Below are positions 34,401-43,600 of a stretch of DNA of 64,000 nucleotides, in pieces. Within the stretch, counting starts at the first letter, position 1. Each line of letters opens with the position of its first letter. The stretch comes from Bubalus kerabau. Taxonomy: Eukaryota > Chordata > Mammalia > Artiodactyla > Bovidae. The stretch lies in assembly GCF_029407905.1 (NCBI RefSeq), contig NC_073624.1:8258501-8322500 (forward strand). The letters are read 5' to 3'. The notes beneath the pieces were generated by a model. It saw only the letters and a program-made list of their open reading frames with translations, was not told where the DNA came from and searched no databases. The position numbers and the translations under genes are program-made.

Positions 34401-36256
34401 TATTGGGATAAGACATATGGAACCTGGTTTTCCATCATAATCATCTTTGAAAGGTGCAAACTCAGCAGCATGAAGTTCATTTTCATCATTGTGCAGCAGT
34501 CGCTGCTCCGTTTCTAGGGCTCTTGCGTCGTCCCGTGCTGACAGTCACCTTCACACACTAACTCCGTTTCCCCCCGGTTTTCTGCTTCCTGTCTCTGTGA
34601 ATGACTGTTCTAAATCTGTGTGAGTGCAGTCATACGCTATTTCTCCTTTTGTTTCTGGCTGGCTTCACTTAGCATAATATCCTCAAGGTTTTCTTCCGTG
34701 TCGCAGCTTTTACCAGAATTTCTTTTGTGCTGAATAGTGTTCCATGGTGTCAGTACCAATGTGTTTATCCCTTCATCCACTTTTGGCTGTTTCTGCCTTT
34801 TGGCTGTTGTGAACAACGCTGTCAAGAGCGCTGGTATCTGAGTCCGCGTTTCCGTTCTTTGGGGCGCGCACCTAGAGGTGGGGCTGCCGGATCAGTCATT
34901 CTGTGCTTTTCACGTTTTGAGGGACTGCAGGACTGCTTTCCACACAGCTGCACTATTTTCATTCACACCAGCCACTCACAAGGGTTCCCGTTGGTCCACA
35001 TCCTTGCCAACACTTACTTTCAAATTTTTGTCTTTCCCTGATGATTACTAGTGTTGAGCATCTTGGCTTCCCTGGTGGCTCAGCGGTTAAAGCGCCTGCC
35101 TGGAATGCGGGAGACCGGGGTTCGATCCCTGGGAAAATTCCCTGGAGAAGGAATTGGCAGCCCACTCCAGTATTCTTGCCTGGAGAATCCCATGGACAGC
35201 GGAGCCTGGTGGGCTACAGTCCATGGGGTCATAAAGAGTCAGACACAACTGAGTGACTTCACTTTTCACTTTTTCATGTGCTTACAGCCGCCTGTGTATA
35301 TTCTGGAGAAATGTCTTGATTTCTTGGTCCATTTTCCAGTTGGGTTTTGTTGTGTTCTAGGAGTTATTCTGGATATCAGTCACCTACCCAGATACACGGT
35401 TTGCAAATATTTTCTCCCATTCCATGGCTTGTCTTTTCACTTAACTTTTTTGAAGTATAGTTGCTGTATGGTCTTTTCATTTTCAATAGTGATCTTTGAT
35501 GTACAGAGTTTTAAGTTTTTATGTAGGCCAGTTTATTTTTTCTTTGCCTATGCCTTTGGTGTTACAACCAAGAAATCACTACTGACTTCAGTGTCACAAA
35601 GATGTTCCCTTTTCTTCTTTTATAGTTTTGGCTCCTAAATCTAGATCTTTGACCCATTTTGAATTAATATTTGTACGTGCTATAAGGGGAAGCTCCAATT
35701 GCAGGTCACACTCAGGCTGGCTTCTGACGCCCCTTTGCTTTCTTGATTGGCAGAGATCTCAGCGGATTTCAAGGAGCCAGGGAAAGAGAAGGCGCCCCCA
35801 ACAGCAGCCTGCGGCTCGCCCCTGGCCGCCCAGCCCTCGCCCGTGGCCGAGCTCCCTCAGGCTGCCCCGCTGCCGTCGGGCTCGCCGGCCCTGCCTGGGC
35901 GCCTGGAGGACTTCCTGGAGAGCAGCACAGGGCTGCCGCTGCTGACTGGCGGGCACGAGGGACCGGAGCCCCTCTCCCTCATCGACGACCTCCACAGCCA
36001 GATGCTGAGCAGCTCCGCCATCCTGGACCACCCCCCATCCCCCATGGACACCTCGGAATTGCACTTTGCGCCTGAGCCCAGCGGTGTGGGCCTGGACTTG
36101 GCTGACGGGCACCTGGACAGCATGGACTGGCTGGAGCTGTCCTCGGGCGGGCCGGTGCTCAGCCTGGCCCCGCTCAGCACCACGGCCCCCAGCCTCTTCT
36201 CCACGGACTTCCTCGACGGCCACGACTTACAGCTGCACTGGGACTCCTGCTTGTAG
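18642..36256 (+). CDS. MRTFA: MRTFA (MKL1/MAL) coding region, 5'-truncated by the window; 11 exons visible
   Basis: Myocardin-related transcription factor A is a coactivator of SRF. It binds G-actin through RPEL motifs and moves to the nucleus when actin polymerises. Exons join as 18642-18697, 21123-21198, 21869-22030, 25477-25652, 26116-26247, 28197-28462, 28972-29143, 30217-31431, 32236-32388, 32653-32713 and 35754-36256. All junctions are GT-AG and keep one frame, giving 989 residues to the TAG stop. Numbered from the first whole codon here: RPEL2 (R30-L36), RPEL3 (R74-L80), basic nuclear-localisation region about 205-230, poly-Q 268-276, SAP about 342-376, leucine zipper about 517-560, acidic C-terminal activation domain about 823-989. 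The first RPEL motif and the start codon lie upstream of the window. The visible part exceeds the human protein region I recall, mainly because of an internal 68-residue duplication. Identity is very secure; exact ends rest on manual splicing. Confidence 0.97.
18698..21122 (+). other. MRTFA: MRTFA intron with Bov-A2 and MIR
   Basis: Holds the Bov-A2 at 19681-19951 and a MIR relic near 19975-20065, with another MIR-like stretch near 20440-20600. Nothing else was recognised. Confidence 0.8.
19681..19951 (+). mobile_element. Bov-A2 SINE dimer with target-site duplication
   Basis: Two Bov-A monomers in sense orientation are separated by TTCACTTTTCACTTTCATGC. GCAGCTCTTATG flanks it at 19669-19680 and 19952-19963. 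The clean duplication suggests a fairly recent insertion. Confidence 0.93.
21123..21198 (+). CDS. MRTFA: MRTFA exon, RPEL2 motif
   Basis: It follows a pyrimidine-rich tract ending TTCTGCAG. It encodes the actin-binding motif RPERSEL within TEDYLKRKIRS..., starting in phase 0 and ending in phase 1 before GTGTGT at 21199. Confidence 0.95.
21869..22030 (+). CDS. MRTFA: MRTFA exon, RPEL3 motif and adjoining basic region
   Basis: It encodes a basic stretch (KQLKLKRAR) followed by the third RPEL motif, RPGPMEL, and ends in ...SLKEAII. Acceptor ACATGCAG precedes it and donor GTGAGG follows. It enters and leaves in phase 1. Confidence 0.95.
22031..25476 (+). other. MRTFA: GC-rich MRTFA intron
   Basis: Contains a BovB tail fragment (23021-23155) and a G10 run near 24490-24500. 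Long open frames on both strands here reflect GC bias; none shows a known domain. Confidence 0.8.
23021..23155 (-). mobile_element. BovB LINE 3' tail fragment
   Basis: CAGTCGCTCAGTCGTGTCCG, CAGCAGCACGCCAGGCCTCC and GAGTCAGTGGCGCCATCCAG match the BovB 3' end in antisense, shorter than the copy at 12.3 kb. Confidence 0.85.
25477..25652 (+). CDS. MRTFA: MRTFA exon, Ser/Asp-rich linker
   Basis: It encodes VGQVNYPKVADSSSFDEDSS and onward through a Ser/Pro-rich segment ending SPAQ. The acceptor TTTCAG precedes it and GTGAGC follows. The intron upstream is also open in this frame, so an open frame alone does not mark the 5' edge; the splice signal and phase do. Confidence 0.94.
26116..26247 (+). 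CDS. MRTFA: MRTFA exon, proline-rich linker
   Basis: This 132-bp exon is phase 0 at both ends. It starts VVSQLPVG and ends PTLIK. The acceptor is CTCTCCCAG and the donor is GTACAG. Confidence 0.93.
26248..28196 (+). other. MRTFA: GC-rich MRTFA intron with MIR relic
   Basis: A MIR-like stretch lies at about 27830-27945 (ACAGCCACTGTGTGACCTCA). The rest is C-rich intron without recognisable genes. Confidence 0.7.
28197..28462 (+). CDS. MRTFA: MRTFA exon, basic B1 region and glutamine-rich segment
   Basis: It encodes the lysine-rich region used for nuclear import and SRF contact (KKAKELKPKVKKLKYHQY) and then the Q-rich segment with an uninterrupted run of nine glutamines, all CAG. It ends in ...PAPPK, with the lysine codon split AA|G. 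The donor GTAGGT at 28463 is the first unit of a minisatellite, and intron read-through reaches a stop (TAG) at once. Confidence 0.95.
28268..28460 (+). repeat. CAG/glutamine-rich coding tract with a (CAG)9 run at 28399-28425
   Basis: Within the MRTFA Q-rich exon, nine successive CAG codons are followed by CAC TAC AAC. There is also a shorter CAG cluster near 28358-28372. The human protein as I remember it has about five glutamines here, so this pure run is a likely site of length variation. Confidence 0.8.
28461..28790 (+). repeat. GC-rich minisatellite that repeats the MRTFA exon 3' end and splice donor
   Basis: Imperfect tandem units of about 40-85 bp are built from CCGCCCAAGTAGGTGCCGCC, CTGCCCACTCACAGG and CCCGCCCGCCCACAGG-like modules. 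The donor-like string AAGTAGGTG occurs at 28461 (the real exon edge), 28546, 28587, 28657 and 28727. A damaged copy (AAATAGGTG) lies at 28763. Acceptor-like CCACAGG strings recur between them. Confidence 0.9.
28972..29143 (+). CDS. MRTFA: MRTFA exon, Ser-rich linker and start of SAP domain
   Basis: The acceptor CTTCCTCTCAG is followed by GCCGGCAGG..., which completes the split lysine. It encodes a Ser/Gly-rich linker, then SLTGKPGALPANLDDMK, the first residues of the SAP domain. The donor is GTAGGT and the exon ends in phase 0. Confidence 0.95.
29144..30216 (+). other. MRTFA: MRTFA intron with MIR relics
   Basis: MIR-like text is present near 29490-29580 (GCTTGCCCGAGGTCACAGGC) and 29885-29970 (CAATTTTCTCATCTGTAAGA). 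Confidence 0.7.
30217..31431 (+). CDS. MRTFA: MRTFA large exon: SAP domain, leucine zipper, SUMO-motif region
   Basis: This single 1215-bp phase-0 exon completes the SAP domain (VAELKQELKLRSLPVSGTK). It runs through a long Ser/Thr/Pro region and then the leucine zipper (around 30730-30840). It ends in a Pro/Ala-rich segment containing LVKEE, AVKQE, VVKQE, AVKQE and VVKQE. The last four belong to two tandem 68-residue copies; the human protein as I recall has one copy. In the zipper, codon TGG at 30811-30813 gives Trp where I recall Arg in human. Acceptor CCTTGCAG, donor GTACCT. Confidence 0.96.
30880..31287 (+). repeat. In-frame 204-bp tandem duplication inside the MRTFA coding exon
   Basis: Copy 1 is about 30880-31083 and copy 2 about 31084-31287. 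The lysine codons of the paired VKQE motifs are exactly 204 bp apart (30895 and 31099; 31033 and 31237). Both copies share CQLSR, PPGPELPFSPSLAAPAAPHA, VVVKQEAV and EPEPAPA. The unit is 68 codons, so the frame is kept. Confidence 0.93.
31813..31908 (+). CDS. MRTFA: Candidate alternative (cassette) exon of MRTFA, 96 bp, phase 0
   Basis: A CCTCTTCCCCTCAG acceptor and an AAAG|GTAAGC donor bound 96 bases that are open in the frame of both neighbours. The neighbouring exons end and start in phase 0. The 32 codons begin RGQLSPSKVTLAAG and are Pro/Ser-rich, like the surrounding protein. Inclusion would add 32 residues between ...SPQQ and PLSQ.... The human reference protein I recall lacks it. It could be a real alternative exon or a chance pair of splice sites. 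Confidence 0.5.
32236..32388 (+). CDS. MRTFA: MRTFA exon, Pro-rich linker to activation domain
   Basis: This 153-bp phase-0 exon starts PLSQPESPAPG, continues MDLEPPPQPLFGTP and ends KKEPPGYEEAVSQQPRRQ. The acceptor CTCCTTCAG and donor GTAAAG are canonical. Confidence 0.95.
32653..32713 (+). CDS. MRTFA: MRTFA exon, activation domain start
   Basis: It encodes ENGSSSQQMDDLFDILIQSG, the hydrophobic/acidic element at the start of the C-terminal activation domain. It ends in phase 1 before GTAAAG. The acceptor is GGCCCACAG. Confidence 0.95.
32714..34389 (+). other. MRTFA: 5' part of the last MRTFA intron, L2-like relics
   Basis: TTGTTGTATCCTGAGCCCTG and CTTGCAGCCTATTGTGGGGA (around 32900-33030) resemble L2/MIR-age elements. 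Otherwise purine-rich intron with no gene seen. Confidence 0.5.
34390..35750 (-). mobile_element. L1 LINE fragment, antisense, interrupted by a Bov-tA
   Basis: It starts with a T-run and continues through typical antisense L1 3' text (GGCTTCACTTAGCATAATAT, TTCATCCACTTTTGGCTGTT, GATCTTTGACCCATTTTGAA). It ends only a few bases before the last MRTFA exon. Confidence 0.85.
35065..35268 (+). mobile_element. Bov-tA SINE nested in L1
   Basis: GGCTTCCCTGGTGGCTCAGC through GGTTCGATCCCTGGG to GACACAACTGAGTGACTTCA. L1 text resumes after it. Confidence 0.92.
35754..36256 (+). CDS. MRTFA: MRTFA last coding exon, activation domain and stop
   Basis: The acceptor TTGATTGGCAG lies just after an L1 relic. 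It encodes EISADFKEPGKEK through the acidic activation domain (LPLLTGGHEG, LSLIDDLHSQMLSS, LDHPPSPMDTSELHF) to ...LQLHWDSCL and TAG at 36254-36256. It lacks a short PSLPG-like insert after KEP that I recall in human. Confidence 0.97.
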
Positions 36257-37120
36257 CTCCGGGGGGTGGGAGGGCTAGAGGCCCCGAGAACTCTGGGGCG
36301 CCCGGCACTTTCCAGCCCCATCCCGCCCCTCCGTGAGGCCGGAAGTCCTGACAATCACAGGCCCTGCCTGCTCCAGGGAGGCGGTGCCGGGACCCACCCC
36401 GGGCTCCGGGAGGCCTGCACGGGCCGGGCTTTTCTATTTGACCTCCTTCTGTGAGGTCGGGGTGCACTTGCTGGCTGCGGTCTGCTCAGGAGGCGAGGCC
36501 CGGGGCTGAGGCAGAGGCAGAGCCAGAGCCCGCGTGTCTTCTTCCTCCGAGGGGGCACGGGCTGGGCCTCTACCTCACCATCCTCGCGGCGCCAACACCA
36601 GCGTCCCAGGCTTCCCGGGAGGGGCTCCCTGCATCTTAGTGTCTTGGTGTAGTGCAGCCATGTGTGGTTGGTGGCAGTTTCTGTACAGGTGTACATACCT
36701 CTGTTATATATATTGCCATACGTATACACATATCTCGGCGGGGGTGGATGAGGCCGCCCCCGCCTTCTGCACACGCAAGGGCCTGGAGACCACCGCTCCC
36801 AGGGCCGGGCGGGGCTCACCGCGGCCCCGCCCATCACTTGTGTTTGACGTGTAGCCACCTCGCCACAGCCTGAGCCCCACCCTCCTGCTTCCTGCTCCTT
36901 ATCAGTGCCACGAGGGCGGGGCGCTTCCTGCCCACATTCCGTCTGCTGCCTCACTGCAGCCACCACGGCCCGGGCGGGGGAGCCCGAGACGGCCCTCAGG
37001 CTCTGGCCGCCGCCGCCGCCTGCCCCTCACGGTCATCCACGGGACTAGGGGTGGCGTCACCAAAACCGGAGGTGGGACAGCTGTGTGAACTTTTTAAAAT
37101 AAAAACAAAAACACCTCTTG
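36257..37120 (+). other. MRTFA: MRTFA 3' UTR
   Basis: This GC-rich untranslated region follows the stop. A short AT-rich island around 36680-36735 contains TGTACATA at 36690-36697, a match to the Pumilio element. ACATTCC at 36934-36940 matches a miR-1/206 seed. The end is inferred from the poly(A) signal, since no transcript was available. Confidence 0.85.
37098..37103 (+). terminator. MRTFA: MRTFA poly(A) signal AATAAA
   Basis: AATAAA lies in the context TTTTTAAAATAAAAACAAAA. Cleavage is expected about 15-25 bases later, near 37120, followed by a T/G-rich stretch. Confidence 0.85.
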
Positions 37121-37240
37121 CTGGTCCATGTCGTTCAATCCACGTTAGACGAGACGTGGGTGGTAGGGCTGGGTCCCAGGTGTCCACGCTGTGACCCTGA
37201 CACCACTTCCCAGCCCTGGCTGGATGGGAGACGGGGAGGT
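37121..37240. other. Intergenic gap between converging MRTFA and SGSM3
   Basis: About 120 bp separate the two predicted cleavage sites. No gene, repeat or ORF of note is seen here. Confidence 0.7.
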
Positions 37241-37600
37241 GCTTTCTCAAAGACAAGAGTTTATTTATAAATCACGGAGGCCCAGGAGCCTTCAGCCACC
37301 CCACCCTCTTCCTGAGCAAAACCTGACAGCCCAGAGCTGGCGCGCCACCCCCTCACGAGGTTTTTGGTCGGCACCATGGAGCTGGGCACCCCCGCCTGTT
37401 CCTGCCACCCTCTGCCCTCCTCTGCCACTCTGACCACCGCCTCCCCCCCCCCGACCACGGTGCCCAGTCAGAACGCTGGAGCCTGTCTTCCCCTCGACCC
37501 TGCAGCTTGGGGCTGGCCAGGGCCGGCCGTTCTCTCCTCGCTTTGTGGGGGGCGGGGGGGGGTCGGCGCCTGGGTGAGACAGGGCCCCTGGAGGAGCATG
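37241..37600 (-). other. SGSM3: SGSM3 3' UTR
   Basis: Untranslated tail of SGSM3. Read as mRNA it has a C-run block (C9-G-C6, plus strand 37547-37562) followed downstream by a G10 run (plus strand C10 at 37443-37452). Confidence 0.8.
37260..37265 (-). terminator. SGSM3: SGSM3 poly(A) signal AATAAA
   Basis: TTTATT on the plus strand reads AATAAA on the minus strand, about 335 bases after the SGSM3 stop. Cleavage is expected near 37240-37245. Confidence 0.8.
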
Positions 37601-37681
37601 TCACCCGTCGATGTCCCAGCTGAAGAGGTGGTGCTTCACCAGCATGTCCTGGACGCCCTCCTTCAAGGGCTTCTTCTCCTC
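37601..37681 (-). CDS. SGSM3: SGSM3 last coding exon
   Basis: It encodes EEKKPLKEGVQDMLVKHHLF SWDIDG and TGA (37603-37601). Acceptor CGTGCAG, phase 0 start. Confidence 0.95.
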   Translation of the reverse strand, partial: EEKKPLKEGVQDMLVKHHLFSWDIDG

Positions 37682-40600
37682 CTGCACGAGACAGCCCTCC
37701 TGTCATGGCTGCTGGGCACACGGCGAGGAAGCCAGGTGGCAGGGCCAGGGTGGTCGCTGCAGGTGGCGCCAGTACTCGGACCCCGCCCCCTCCCCCAGGC
37801 CTCGGCCACCCGGAAACGCTTGGGGGAGGCGGCCCCCGGCACCGATGCCAGCCTGCCCCACCCGCCACAGTCCCCTGGGAGGCAGGCCCCACCACCCACC
37901 TCTCTCTTTGCAGGAAGCTCCCAGTCCTGGGAGAGGCTGAAAGCGAAGCAGCAGAGGACCCTGGAGGGCGAAGGGGGGGGCTGTCAGACGCTGGCAAGGC
38001 TCAGCCCACACCCCCACCCCCCCATACCTCCCCCACACCCCGGGCTGGGCCTGCAGGAGCCCAGGGTCTCCTCACCGCAGCTCACACTTGATCTGGACCC
38101 AGCCGGGGCTGCGCAGGAAGGACCAGGGCTGGTACCACTTCTCCACCGTGGGCAGGCTGGAGCAGAGCACCTCCAGCCACAGGTGCAGCACCTGCTCGCT
38201 AGGGGCAGGGAGGGCACCTGCTCAGAGGCCCGTGCCCCCGACCTCTCACCGCCCCTCCTGCGTCTGAGGCTCCGTCACCACCTCCCTCAGCCCTGCTGGT
38301 CGCTCAGCCTGTGACGCGCCTGCTCGCTGGCCAGCAGCCCCACGGCATGCTCTGAGCTCATCGCGGGGGGGCCCCCGCCCCCAGGTCAGCGCGGCCTGGA
38401 CGCCGCCCCTCTGCCTAGTGGCAAGTCCAGAAACCCCACGCTCAGCCTGGCCCGCTGGAGGCCGGCATCCCTCAGCCTGCAGCCAGGTCCCCGGTGAGCC
38501 CTGACCGCTCACCTCACTGGAACCAGTGCTTCACCAGCCCCAGTGCCCCTCCCTGCCAAGCGGTGGCTGGTCTCACACTGGAGGACAATCTTCCGGAGCC
38601 ACCCTGGCCGCCGCCCACCTCCGTCGCCCAGCTCAGCCCCGCCCCCGGTGGGGGCACGCGCACACACACACAGCCCCCGCTCACGGGGGCGCACACACTC
38701 ACTTGAGCCCCACGCAGATGAGGGAGCGGAGCTTCACGTCCATTTGTGCGTGTGCGGCGTCGTGGGTCACGTTAACAGACTGCACAGCCTGGGGGGCACA
38801 GTGGTCACTCAGGTGTCCCCAGCTGCCCACCCTAGAGGCCAGTCCGCCCGCGGCCCCCCTTACCCGGTAGAGCAGCTCCTCTGGGGTCAGGACTTTGCCA
38901 TCTTCATCCAACCTGAGGGGGGACCAGAGCTGCCCACACCGCCCTGGTGGGCTTGGGCCACGCCCTCCCTCCATCCCTGGCCCCAGGCTGCCAGGAGGGC
39001 TTGGGCCCCAGGCTGCCGAGAGGGTGACCTGCAGGAGGACGCAGGCACCAGGTTACCTGTACGTCTTGCACAGCACCAGGCGCGAGTACACGGAGTCGAA
39101 GTCTCTCTCGACCTCCCGGCCCGCTGCCTGGGGGCACGGTGAGTGTCAGCGACCCGAGGGTAGATACCAGGTCAGAGCCACAGAGTCCGGCTGAGCAGGT
39201 CACCTCCCCACCAGCTCCACGGGGTCCGGACACTCACCTCCTCGATGAACAGCCAGGGGTGGCAGGCGCCCCCGAGCAGTGAAGGCTTCTTCAGTCCGTG
39301 TTCAAATAGGGCCTTGAGGGCCGGGCAGAGGGTCCCTCGCACTAGGTCTGTGACCCCCTCCGTCACAGCATCGTCCCCCGCGATGGAGTACTGAGGGGGG
39401 AGGATGGGGTCTGAGGGCCCCAGCCAGCCCCTCCCCATCCTCACAAGCGCTCCACACGCCCAGGGGGACAGCCTGGGGCCAGGAGGGCGCCAGCCTTGGG
39501 GTAGAAGGGGCATGGCCCCCGGGGACAGGCCCACCTCGTGTGCGCGCTCACCTCCTTGCTCCGCTCATCCAGGACTTCCACGAACTTGGCTGGAAACCAG
39601 CCTGGGGGAGAAGCAGAGCCCGTGAGGCGCGCGGCTCTGCGTCCTGAGGTCTCCCACCCTCCACGGGGCTGAGGACACAGGGCGACAGAGACACTGAGCA
39701 AACCCAGCGCCGCCGCAGCTTCACGGCCTGGCCCACCCTCCCGCCGGCCCGGCACGACACGGACCAGACGGAGGCCTCACCTCTCAGGCCGTTCAGCTCG
39801 CCCACCCAGCAGTGCTCGTCCTTCTGAGAGACGATCTGCCAAGGAAAAGCGTGGGAAGCTCGGCTCCAGCTGCCCAGCTTTGTCCTGGGTCAGAGCTCTG
39901 GCCAGGCGAGGGCTTGGCCACCCCACCCGCTGCCAAGGGAAGGCGCCCACTCCCCACTCACCGTGATGATGTCGTTCTTGCGGAAGCCCAGCTCGTCGTC
40001 GTCATGGCGCTCGAAGTCCAGCAGGGCCTTGGCTCGGCGCGGGTGGCCGCGCGAGCAGGCCACGTAGTTCTCGTGGTCCCGCTGGTGGCTCTCCATGCTG
40101 TAGTCCGGGGTCAGCTCCTGCCAGGGCGGCAGAAAGGCCACTGCTCAGGCCAGGGCAGCGGGGCCCGGTCAAGCCCTGCACCCAGGGCTGGGCCCCGAGA
40201 CTCACCACATTGCAGTTCTTGGGGTCCGCGCACTGGAAGTGGCGGGCCACACGCAGGATGGCTTCCCGAAGGTCAGCCACCAGCTCCGTCTGCTTGATGT
40301 TCTTGGCCTTCATCGCCTCCAGGTCATCCTCCCCTACGAGGCCCAGAGACCAATGGCAGCCGTGGCCGTGCCCCATCCCGACTCCAAGGAAGGGCAGAGT
40401 CCACATGGGGTGTGAGTCTGATCACCCCCATCACCCCACTTTCAGAGCCCAGCCCAGCGCCCGGCCACAAGCACGGAGCTCTCACCAAAGAGCAGCGATG
40501 TGATGCCAGACTTCCTCCGCTGAGTCCTGCGGCGGACCACCTGTGGGCACGAAGTCAGGTCAGCAGGGCCAGGCACCCAGCACCCAGACCACCTGTGGGC

Positions 40601-43600
40601 ATGAAGTCAGGTCAGCGGGGCTGGGCACCCAGCAGCCAGATGGCACCCCAGCACAGGAGGAGGCCCGGCCAGCATCTCACTCATGCTGCCTTCTCTGACG
40701 TGGCCTCTGACGCCAGCTCTGAGGGTCAGATCAAGCCTGGGTCTATCCTACGCCCAAACAGGGTAGCTCTTGGCAGAGACGTGCCAAGGCCAAAGCGGTG
40801 GTCCCTCCACAGCGGTGGTCCAGCCAGGCCGGGCCCTGGGAGCTGAGGGGCGGAGGTGAGCGGGGCCTCCTCCCTCCCACGCCCACCTGAGAGAGGCCAG
40901 TGGTGGCGGGGGCGCCCAGGAGCTGGCCCTGGTCGGCCAGGAGGTAGGCCAGGTGCTTGCGGCGCTGGGTCTCCACGGCCACGGCGGTGAGCGAGCCCGC
41001 CAGCCGCATAGCCTCCGCCAGCAGCAGGTCCGCGTCCTCCAGCTGTGACGGGATGTCTGACAGCGTGTTGAAGATGGAGGCCGAGTTCTCCGACTGGATC
41101 AGCTCGTCCTCCTGGGCCAGGCGAAGGGCGGGTGTCACCGCCTGGAGGACCCAAGCCACCAGGGAGACTTCCCTGCATGGTCAAGCTGAGCACAAGGAGG
41201 CCCTGCCCCTGAGAGACACCCCCGCTCCCTGGATGGGCCGGTGCTCAGGCCGCAGGAGGCTGCGACCCGGACCAGGGAGGCGGAGGGCCGGCCCTGCGGG
41301 GCTGCCAAGGAGCCACCTCTGACGCCGGGGCTGGGCCGTCACCTTGAGGCGCAGCATGCCCAACGTGGCCTGGAACAGCACCAGGGAGCCCTCGTAGAAA
41401 AACAGGTCCCAGAGGCGGAGCAGCAGGCGGATGTGCACCACGCTGGCGAAGGCCGTGAGGAACCAGTGCAGCGTGATGAGCGACAGCTCTGTGGACACAC
41501 GGCGGGGCAGGGGCGGTGGGCACGGGGCCGCCAGAACGGGCGTCCCCCAGGCCCGCGAGCTGTGGAGGAGGCGGGGTGGCAGAGAGCAAGAGAGCTGCGC
41601 AGGGGGGCACGCCCCCTTCTCCCTCCCGAGCTGCCAGGTGCCATCCTTGGCCACGTCCTGAGGCCTCAGACCCGCGGCACCTAAGCCCAAGCTGGGACCC
41701 CAGGATCCAGAGCAGAGGCGGGTCGGGCCCTCACCAATGTCGTGCTCCTGGAGCAGCCTGTCCAGGCGAGGCAAGTACTGGACGATGAGGTGCCGCAGGA
41801 CGCGCTGGTCCGTCTGCACGCCCAGCAGGGTGGTGCTGAAGTAGGAGGCAGGGAGCAGGTCCTCGATGATGGCGCACATCATCCAGAAGGCGTCATCCTC
41901 CTCCAGGAAGAGCAGGAGGCAGGCAGCCACCTGGCAGGGCAGGGGGACAAGGGGCATCTACCCAGGTCTCCACACACTGTCGGGGGGACCCATCAGAGTA
42001 AGGTGGCCTCTGTGGGCGTCATGCCACAGACCATGTGCCCGCCTCAGGCACCTGGCGGCCCTCTCCCTCCTCCCAACGCCCCCGCCACTCTCTCCTCCCC
42101 GCCTCCCACCCCAATGGTGAGGTGGGTCACCCCAGGCTGTGCTCACCATGCCCGTGCCCTGGCAGTAGCCGATCTCCGGGTAGAGCCAGGCCAGCGCTCG
42201 GAGCACCCTGCGCAGGCGGGGCACCCCGACGCCGCTCACGTGGGCGAAGCAGGCGTTGCTGGGCATGGTGCGGAGCAGGTCCTTCTCGATCTGCCGGCAG
42301 CCCGCCCACAACAAGAGCCCGTGAGGCGCAGCTGCCGCGGCACAGCCTCCGCACCCCCGACACCGAGACCCCCGGGGAGGAGGCCAGGGACCCCTGTGTG
42401 GGGCAAACCTCAGGTTGGCTTCTCTCCCAGGAAGAGGGGGTCCTCAGGCCCTGGGTCAAAGTTAACCCTCCTCCCTTGGGGATGAGAGCCCAGCTGGTGT
42501 GCAGCTGAGGCCACGTGGTTCACGGGGATCTTCTCAACTAAACTACAGAAGCCTGGGGCTTGAGCCAGAGCTATGGAATGAGAATCTCTGGAAAGAAGCC
42601 TGGAAACCTGCATTTAAAGTCTCCAGGGGACCCTAATATGCACCGGGTATGGTGACCTTTCTGACTATTCCCCCAACCCCTAGAGCAACCACGGGAGAAG
42701 CTGGCTCCAGGCACGGGTGTCGGGGTGAAAGGACTACCCAGGGCTGCCTCCGGCCGCAGAGCTCTCCTGGGCCACCCCTGAGGGGCCTCCCCCCACTCTT
42801 TGCCCCCCACCCCAGGGCCTCACCTGCTTGGCAGCAATGGTCTCATCGTTGGAGCTGTTCTTCACGATCTCTCGGTAGGACAGTTCGGAGTTCCTCTTCT
42901 TCTGCAGGGCCCCAGACAGCCGCATCCACAGCTGAGGAGGGGGCACGGCACTCAGTCCCCGTGGGGCCCCGATCCCCATGGCCTCCGTGGGCCCCCGCCT
43001 CACCTGTGGCCTCATGCTATGGGGGACCCCGGCCAGCACCAGGGAGCGGAGCTTCTCCGAGCGTGGCAGGGAGACGGCGATCTTGTCCCAGGTGAGGTCC
43101 CCCACGTCGTGGTTGTGGGTGAACTCCAGGTGGGCCTGCCAGCGCAGCCTCTGGGGCGGGTCCTCCAGCAGCTGGCCGGAATAGGGGGTGCCATCTGCGT
43201 CTGTGGGGAGGGGGACAGCAACCCCGCTGTCTGTGCTCCGAGAGCAGAGGGCCAGGCTCGGGGTCCACTGCCCAGAGCTCACTGCTGAAACCCAGGGTAC
43301 CCTTTCCAGTCACTTCCCTGGCACTTCCCTGGCACCCTGAACAGCAAATCTGCGCTCTTCACTGTCTCCCCCAAACCAGACCCATGAGCCCACCGTCCCT
43401 GCTCCCTAGGTGTTCACCCTTCTGCCCTGAAAATCCTGTTGGCCTCGTCTTTGTCGAGGATCAATAAACATCTAAACACTGTCCCCGTCAGGATACAGAA
43501 TACTCCCATCATACTAGAAAGTTCCATGCTCCTCTCAGGTGCAGCTTTTAACTCACAAATGCCTGCCTGTGAACCCGACTACAACGAAGACTCGTCAGAA

